DNA from: Ilyonectria destructans
Taxonomy: Eukaryota > Ascomycota > Sordariomycetes > Hypocreales > Nectriaceae
Length of the DNA stretch: 64,000 bases
Direction of reading: 5' to 3'
NCBI GenBank assembly: GCA_020740775.1
Contig: JAHEWK010000001.1
Location: 1,302,001 to 1,366,000 of the forward strand
Shown here: positions 59,891-64,000 of the stretch, one piece after another
Numbering within the stretch: the first letter of the stretch is position 1
Layout: each line of letters starts with the position of its first letter
Notes under the pieces: generated by a model
What the model was told of the DNA's origin: nothing
Seen by the model: only the letters and a program-made list of their open reading frames with translations
The model's database searches: none
Translations under genes and position numbers: made by a program

Positions 59891-60732
59891 ATGGCCAACA
59901 TCGATACCTCGCTTCCTCCCGAGACAACGGGTGCTGCTGCCCAGCTCGCTGCCGAACACTCGGCCGAGCACCCGCTGAAGCTCTACGGGGGATGGTTCTG
60001 CCCGTTTGTCCAACGATCTTGGATCACGCTTCGTGAAAAGAAGATCCCCCATCAATACGTGGAGATTAACCCGTATAAGAAGGAGGCGGCGTTTGTGGCG
60101 ATGAACCCGAGAGGCCTGGTGCCCACACTAGCCGTGCCTGTGAAGGGCGAGGGCCAGGATCGCAGGCCTCTATTTGAGAGTAACATCATTTGCGAATACC
60201 TGGACGATGCATATTCGGACAAGGCGGTATACGGTCCGCAGTTGCTTCCGTCAGACCCATACGAACGCGCGCGATGTCGGCTCTGGATTGACCACATCAG
60301 CACGCGCATCATCCCGGCCTTCTACAACTTCTACAGCACACTCCAGACAAAAAGTACAGTCTTGACCAAGCGCGAGAGGAGCTTCAGAGCCACATCCGGT
60401 CTTTCGTTGAGCAGATGGATCTCCAAGGTCCTTTCTTCCTCGGGACTAGCTTTAGTCTCGTGGATATCTGTCTGGCGCCGTGGGCAAAACGCCTTTTCCT
60501 GATTAACCACTACAAGGCCGGCGGCCATGGGATTCCTGAGTCCGGCAGTGGGGAAGATGGGGACCTGTGGGCGAGGTGGCGGAAATGGGCTGATGCAACT
60601 ACGAACAGGGAGAGCGTCACGGCAACTTGGAGTTCGGAAGAGCGATACATCTTGGCATATAAGAGATACGCGGATGACACGACGAATTCCCTTGTTGGAC
60701 AGGCGACGAGGGAGGGTGGGAGACTCCCTTGA
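59891..60732 (+). CDS. omega-type glutathione S-transferase, frameshifted in this sequence
   Basis: The N-terminal thioredoxin fold (LKLYGGWFCPFVQRSW, catalytic-position C37; NPRGLVPTL; FESNIICEYLDDAY) is typical of omega-class glutathione transferases, which act in the cytosol as thiol transferases or reductases. In the A5 run at 60349-60353 the frame shifts. The first frame would end after 203 residues with nonsense sequence, while the other frame continues as the helical C-terminal domain (AREELQSHIRSFVEQMD, then FFLGTSFSLVDICLAPWA). With one more base the gene would encode 280 residues. No intron fits. This is a sequencing error or a recent null allele. It diverges from the beta-lactamase-like hydrolase. 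Confidence 0.85.
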
Positions 60733-61079
60733 AGACTGCTTGGTGGCGGCATCGGTGCACCAACGACTCTAAGAGTCAATTGCGATAGTGTTAATTAATT
60801 TCTCTAAAATGGAAATTTCTTTCATACATAAATGGGCTTATTGACCACCATGATGGTCTCTAATTGGAAGTAAACTATTAGATGGTGTGAGATCGGGACC
60901 GTCTTGAATTAGCACTGTACCCTGATAGACAGTCTCCGCTATACATACAGTGTCATTAGCCACGGCTCACTGTATCCGATCACGGGATAGTTTTCTGCCA
61001 GCTGCCTGCGCGCATCCATGGACATTTCAACTTTTTACTATCATCCACCACGACAGCAACCCACCTCCTACGATCCACG
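60733..61079. other. intergenic
   Basis: AT-rich 3' flank of the transferase and promoter of the XAP5-family gene. No gene. Confidence 0.5.
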
Positions 61080-62238
61080 ATGTCCGACAAGAATTCATCG
61101 CGGTTCACACCGCAGAACAAGACGACTAATGAACGACTCTCCACGCACACGGTCGGCCTCGTCGCGCTATCCGACTTCCGCAAGCGCCGTGCCGAAGTCC
61201 TCGAGCAGCAGGAGCGCGAAGCCCACGAGGCTGCGTTCTCAGGCACGTCCACACCGGATCGTTCCGTGACAGACACTCCTGACAACGCTGGCAGTGACAC
61301 GGGAAACGGAACACGTCCCGTGAAGAAGAAGAAGAAGAAGCAGGGCAAGAAGCTGCTCTCGTTTGACGATGAGGAAGAAGACGGGCAGGATACGCCACCA
61401 CCGAGACCGACCTCGAAGCTGAGAGACACGGCGGCCGACGGGAGCGACAACGAAATCAAAGGCAAGGCAAAGTTCAAGGCCAATGCCGCTGTGGGAATTG
61501 TGCCAAAGTCTATGACGAAGTCAGCCCTGCGAAAAGAAGCCGACGAGCGAGACACCTTGCGCCGCGAGTTCCTAGCCCTCCAGGAGGCCGTCAAAGCGAC
61601 CGAGATTGCGATACCGTTTGTATTCTACGATGGTACAAACATCCCCGGCGGTACGGTCCGGGTTAAGAAGGGCGACTACACATGGGTGTTCCTGGACAAG
61701 AGCAGGAAGGTCGGCGCGGAACTTGGAGTTGGAGAGAAGGCCAACGCCCGTAGGGAATGGGCGAGAGTGGGTGTTGACGACTTGATGTTTGTCCGCGGGA
61801 CGGTGATCATACCACACGTAAGTTGCATACCGCTTGCTTAGTATTGCCCTGTTCGTCTTCTAACTGTCTGCGCAGCATTATGACTTCTACTTCTTTGCCA
61901 TGAACAAGGCCCTCGGCCCAGGTGGCCAGCCGCTGTTTGAGTACAGCGCAGATCCCCCGAAAAATCGAGCACCGACCGACCCTACTGCCAGCCGAAGCGA
62001 CAGTCCTCTCATCACCCCCGCCTCCAAAGCTGCCGCCGTCCGAGCTCTCCCCGACATCAACACCCTCGAGGGCGCGACTGATGACCCGAATCTGACCAAG
62101 GTGGTTGACCGGAGGTGGTTCGAGAAGAATAAACACATATATCCGGCTAGTGTGTGGCAGGAGTTCGACCCGGAGAAGGATTATTCCTCAGAGGTCCGGA
62201 AGGATGCTGGCGGAAATACTTTTTTCTTCTCGCGTTGA
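61080..62238 (+). CDS. XAP5/FAM50 family nuclear protein
   Basis: Two exons (61080-61817, 61876-62238) encode 366 residues. The XAP5 core is clear: IPFVFYDGTNIPGGTVRVKK, WVFLDKSRKVGAELGVG, RREWARVGVDDLMFVRG and, across the intron, TVIIPHHYDFYFFAMNK. A Lys-rich stretch at about 82-91 is a nuclear localisation signal, and the N-terminal half is disordered and acidic. XAP5 proteins are conserved in eukaryotes and linked to chromatin and spliceosome function. The end (WFEKNKHIYPASVWQEFDPEKDY) is the usual C-terminal signature. Confidence 0.93.
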
Positions 62239-62356
62239 AGAGTTCGGATCCGTGTCGTTTGGGATGCTGGTGTTGTCCTCTGGATTCGGTTCGGAAGCCG
62301 GATTCGTTTATGTATAATTGATGGTCCAAGTCCACTCGGGACTCAACGAAGGATGC

Positions 62357-62803
62357 TCAACCGATGAGCATCCAAACACCCCACGATGCTCCTCCAATCA
62401 CCCACCACCCGGGCCAGAAGACCAGGATGAAGACGCAGTTACCGCCACCGAGAATAAAGACGGCAAATTCGTAAAAGAGCTTCTTACGCAATTTTTGGAT
62501 GGCTTGAGAGTTCCAGACTCCATCAGCGGCTCTGGTTGACATTGTGTAGCCGTGGAAGGCGCCAAACTTGGTTGCGATGAAAGCTTGCAGGGCGACAATT
62601 TTGCTTGCATATAGGATGTTGGCGACTGTGAAACTGGCAAGGAACCATGCGCGCAAGCAGAGGAAGAGGGAGACAGAGCTGAGGAGGCTTTGGAAACGGA
62701 GAGCAATTTCCAGGGCAGGGCCCAGGAGCCTGATGATGTCAGAGCGGGGATTGACCGAAGCCCCCAGCTCCACTTTGGACGTGAGCAGAGTAGCCTTGTC
62801 CAT
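62357..62803 (-). CDS. small multi-pass membrane protein of unknown function
   Basis: An intronless 148-residue frame from the ATG at 62803; an in-frame upstream start at 62857 would add 18 residues but lacks support. There are three or four hydrophobic segments: LLSSVSLFLCLRAWFLASFTVANILYA (split here: about 43-62 and beyond), ALQAFIATKF, and a C-terminal pair around FAVFILGGGNCVFILVFWPGWW. Polar loops are short. It converges tail-to-tail with the XAP5 gene, 118 bp apart. I recognise no family; it may be a fungal Golgi/ER or vacuolar membrane protein. Confidence 0.7.
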   Translation of the reverse strand: MDKATLLTSKVELGASVNPRSDIIRLLGPALEIALRFQSLLSSVSLFLCLRAWFLASFTVANILYASKIVALQAFIATKFGAFHGYTMSTRAADGVWNSQAIQKLRKKLFYEFAVFILGGGNCVFILVFWPGWWVIGGASWGVWMLIG

Positions 62804-64000
62804 CGTGAGGGGATATTGGTGTTGTTGGAGGGTAGAAGGAGCCAAAGTGATCAACAACGACTGAGGCTCGGGAAGGAAGACAGTGAAGATGTTTGGATTC
62901 TTTGGCCCCCAACCAGGGCTCCAGCAACAGATGTTCCCGCTGCCCAGAGGCGTCGTCGATGTTTATAACTCCCGCGTTGTCGGTGGATTCCCGTGAATCA
63001 ATCGTCAACCCCCACGCACCCCTCTTCTGCCCCTCCCGCTCGCGGTCCTCAAGGCGCATGTTGGGCGGCAATCGCGAATGCAAAGACGACTTATGTCGAG
63101 CACATTTCCGCTTCGTCGTACTTGACTTGTCGACCCTGGCTTCATAACTCGTGCTGGACCCGCTCCATGCCCCCATCCCGAAGCGGGTTCCACATGGTCG
63201 CCTGCTGAGACACGTGGGGCCTCTGATTCGTTGCTCGTGGCTTCTCAGCCTTGCTCTTATAGCCATACGCTGGACGGGGGTGTGGTGTACTGGATTAGAC
63301 CGTGGGAAGCGTGACTTTTATGCATACGGGTAGCTGAGACGCTGTGTGGTGCAGCTGTCAGCGTGTTGGGTGAGACGGCCATGACTTCGTCTGGAAGCCT
63401 TCGGACGTCCCGTGTCGTGGTTGTCAGCTTCGCCATACGAGCCGCTACCTGATCCCTTCAGCCTCTTGTCTCTTCCCAGCTGACTGGTTCTTGAGAAGGA
63501 AAAAGGAAATCTCTCGCATTTTGTCAATGGTTCGTGCGTAAACCTACGATACCCAGATGGGTGTTATGTCACGGCTGATGGTGGACATCAACACGAAGGC
63601 CAGTCCAATGGCTCACTCCACGTGTTGGGCTCGTGGCCGTCGTTTGTCGCGACCTCGAAGCAACACTACCGGGATCAACCAATGCGACCAAGAACATCGA
63701 GAGTTACTTGGTTGCAATGCTAGAATTGTGGACTGACGGAAATGCTAATTCTGGATTCCCGAGTTTGCCGTGGCATCGCACTGGTCTTGAGTCGCCAATC
63801 GTCCATCGCGATCGGGGTGGCAGAATGATGCCGATCTGCACTTCACGAGGTCCTGCCGAGGATTCTGCTTGGACGAGAGAATATTGAACAAGTTGTCTGC
63901 TTCAAACCTAAAGTTCTCGTGATTGCCATTGTTGACCAGGGGAATGCCTGGATTCTCCGCATCAAACCTCAACTGGGCAACACATTCACGATACTCATGT
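62804..64000. other. intergenic to window end
   Basis: Promoter of the membrane protein gene and about 1 kb with no supportable gene. A 175-codon minus-strand frame at 62739-63266 overlaps the membrane-protein gene in another frame and is Arg/Ser-rich. Confidence 0.5.

Noticed and set aside
62739..63266. 175-codon minus-strand frame
   Set aside because: Overlaps the start of the membrane-protein gene in a different frame and is basic, low-information sequence.
1..64000. tRNA, rRNA, CRISPR array, intact transposon
   Set aside because: No tRNA-like A/B boxes with acceptor stem, rRNA core sequence, spaced repeats, or transposase/reverse-transcriptase motifs were recognised on either strand.

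Overview
The window is nuclear DNA of a filamentous ascomycete (Pezizomycotina, most likely a Sordariomycete). Most genes are split by 48-150 nt introns with GTAAGT/GTATGT/GTTCGT donors and CTAAC/CTGAC-like branch points. The gene families are typical of these fungi: a Zn2Cys6 regulator, several MFS transporters, NACHT-NLRs, a HeLo domain, a SesA-like domain, a DUF7580-like protein, a CorA-like protein and CBM18. I read 16 genes as intact, two genes carrying one-base frameshifts, and three pseudogenes. I found no rRNA, tRNA, CRISPR array or intact transposon. Exon limits were derived by hand from reading frame, splice signals and recalled family consensus; no search was run.

Layout. 0.4-7.8 kb: a compact Zn2Cys6 regulator - DHA1 MFS transporter - amidohydrolase group, probably a small catabolic or detoxification cluster. 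8.3-15.6 kb: three minus-strand genes head to tail (protein kinase with a C-terminal vWA domain, CorA-like two-TM protein, 125-residue protein of unknown function). 15.6-19.6 kb: no supportable gene. 19.6-25.7 kb: a GH5 glucanase pseudogene, an intact ACS-family MFS permease and a CBM18 wall-protein pseudogene. 25.9-34.8 kb: the most interesting part. A very large NLR (C2H2 region, Cdc24-type CH and RhoGEF domains, then NACHT and a helical tail) is divergently transcribed from a DUF7580-like protein, followed by a broken SesA-like gene. All three carry a similar Asn/Gly/Gln-rich motif that looks like an amyloid-signalling motif.

36.4-46.7 kb: a monocarboxylate-type MFS transporter convergent with a SAM methyltransferase, a second ACS-family permease and a RecQ helicase. 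47.4-51.5 kb: a HeLo-NACHT-ankyrin-ZZ NLR with a one-base frameshift in an A5 run. 52-64 kb: a small secreted AA1-like protein, a proline-rich conserved protein, a class-C beta-lactamase-like hydrolase, an omega-type glutathione transferase (also frameshifted in an A5 run), an XAP5-family nuclear protein and a small membrane protein.

Functionally, the NLR, SesA-like, HeLo and DUF7580 genes suggest a regulated-cell-death or non-self-recognition island. The best candidate for an undescribed system is the Cdc24-like/NACHT fusion with its divergent motif-sharing partner. The proposed signalling between them is inference from motif sharing and gene arrangement.
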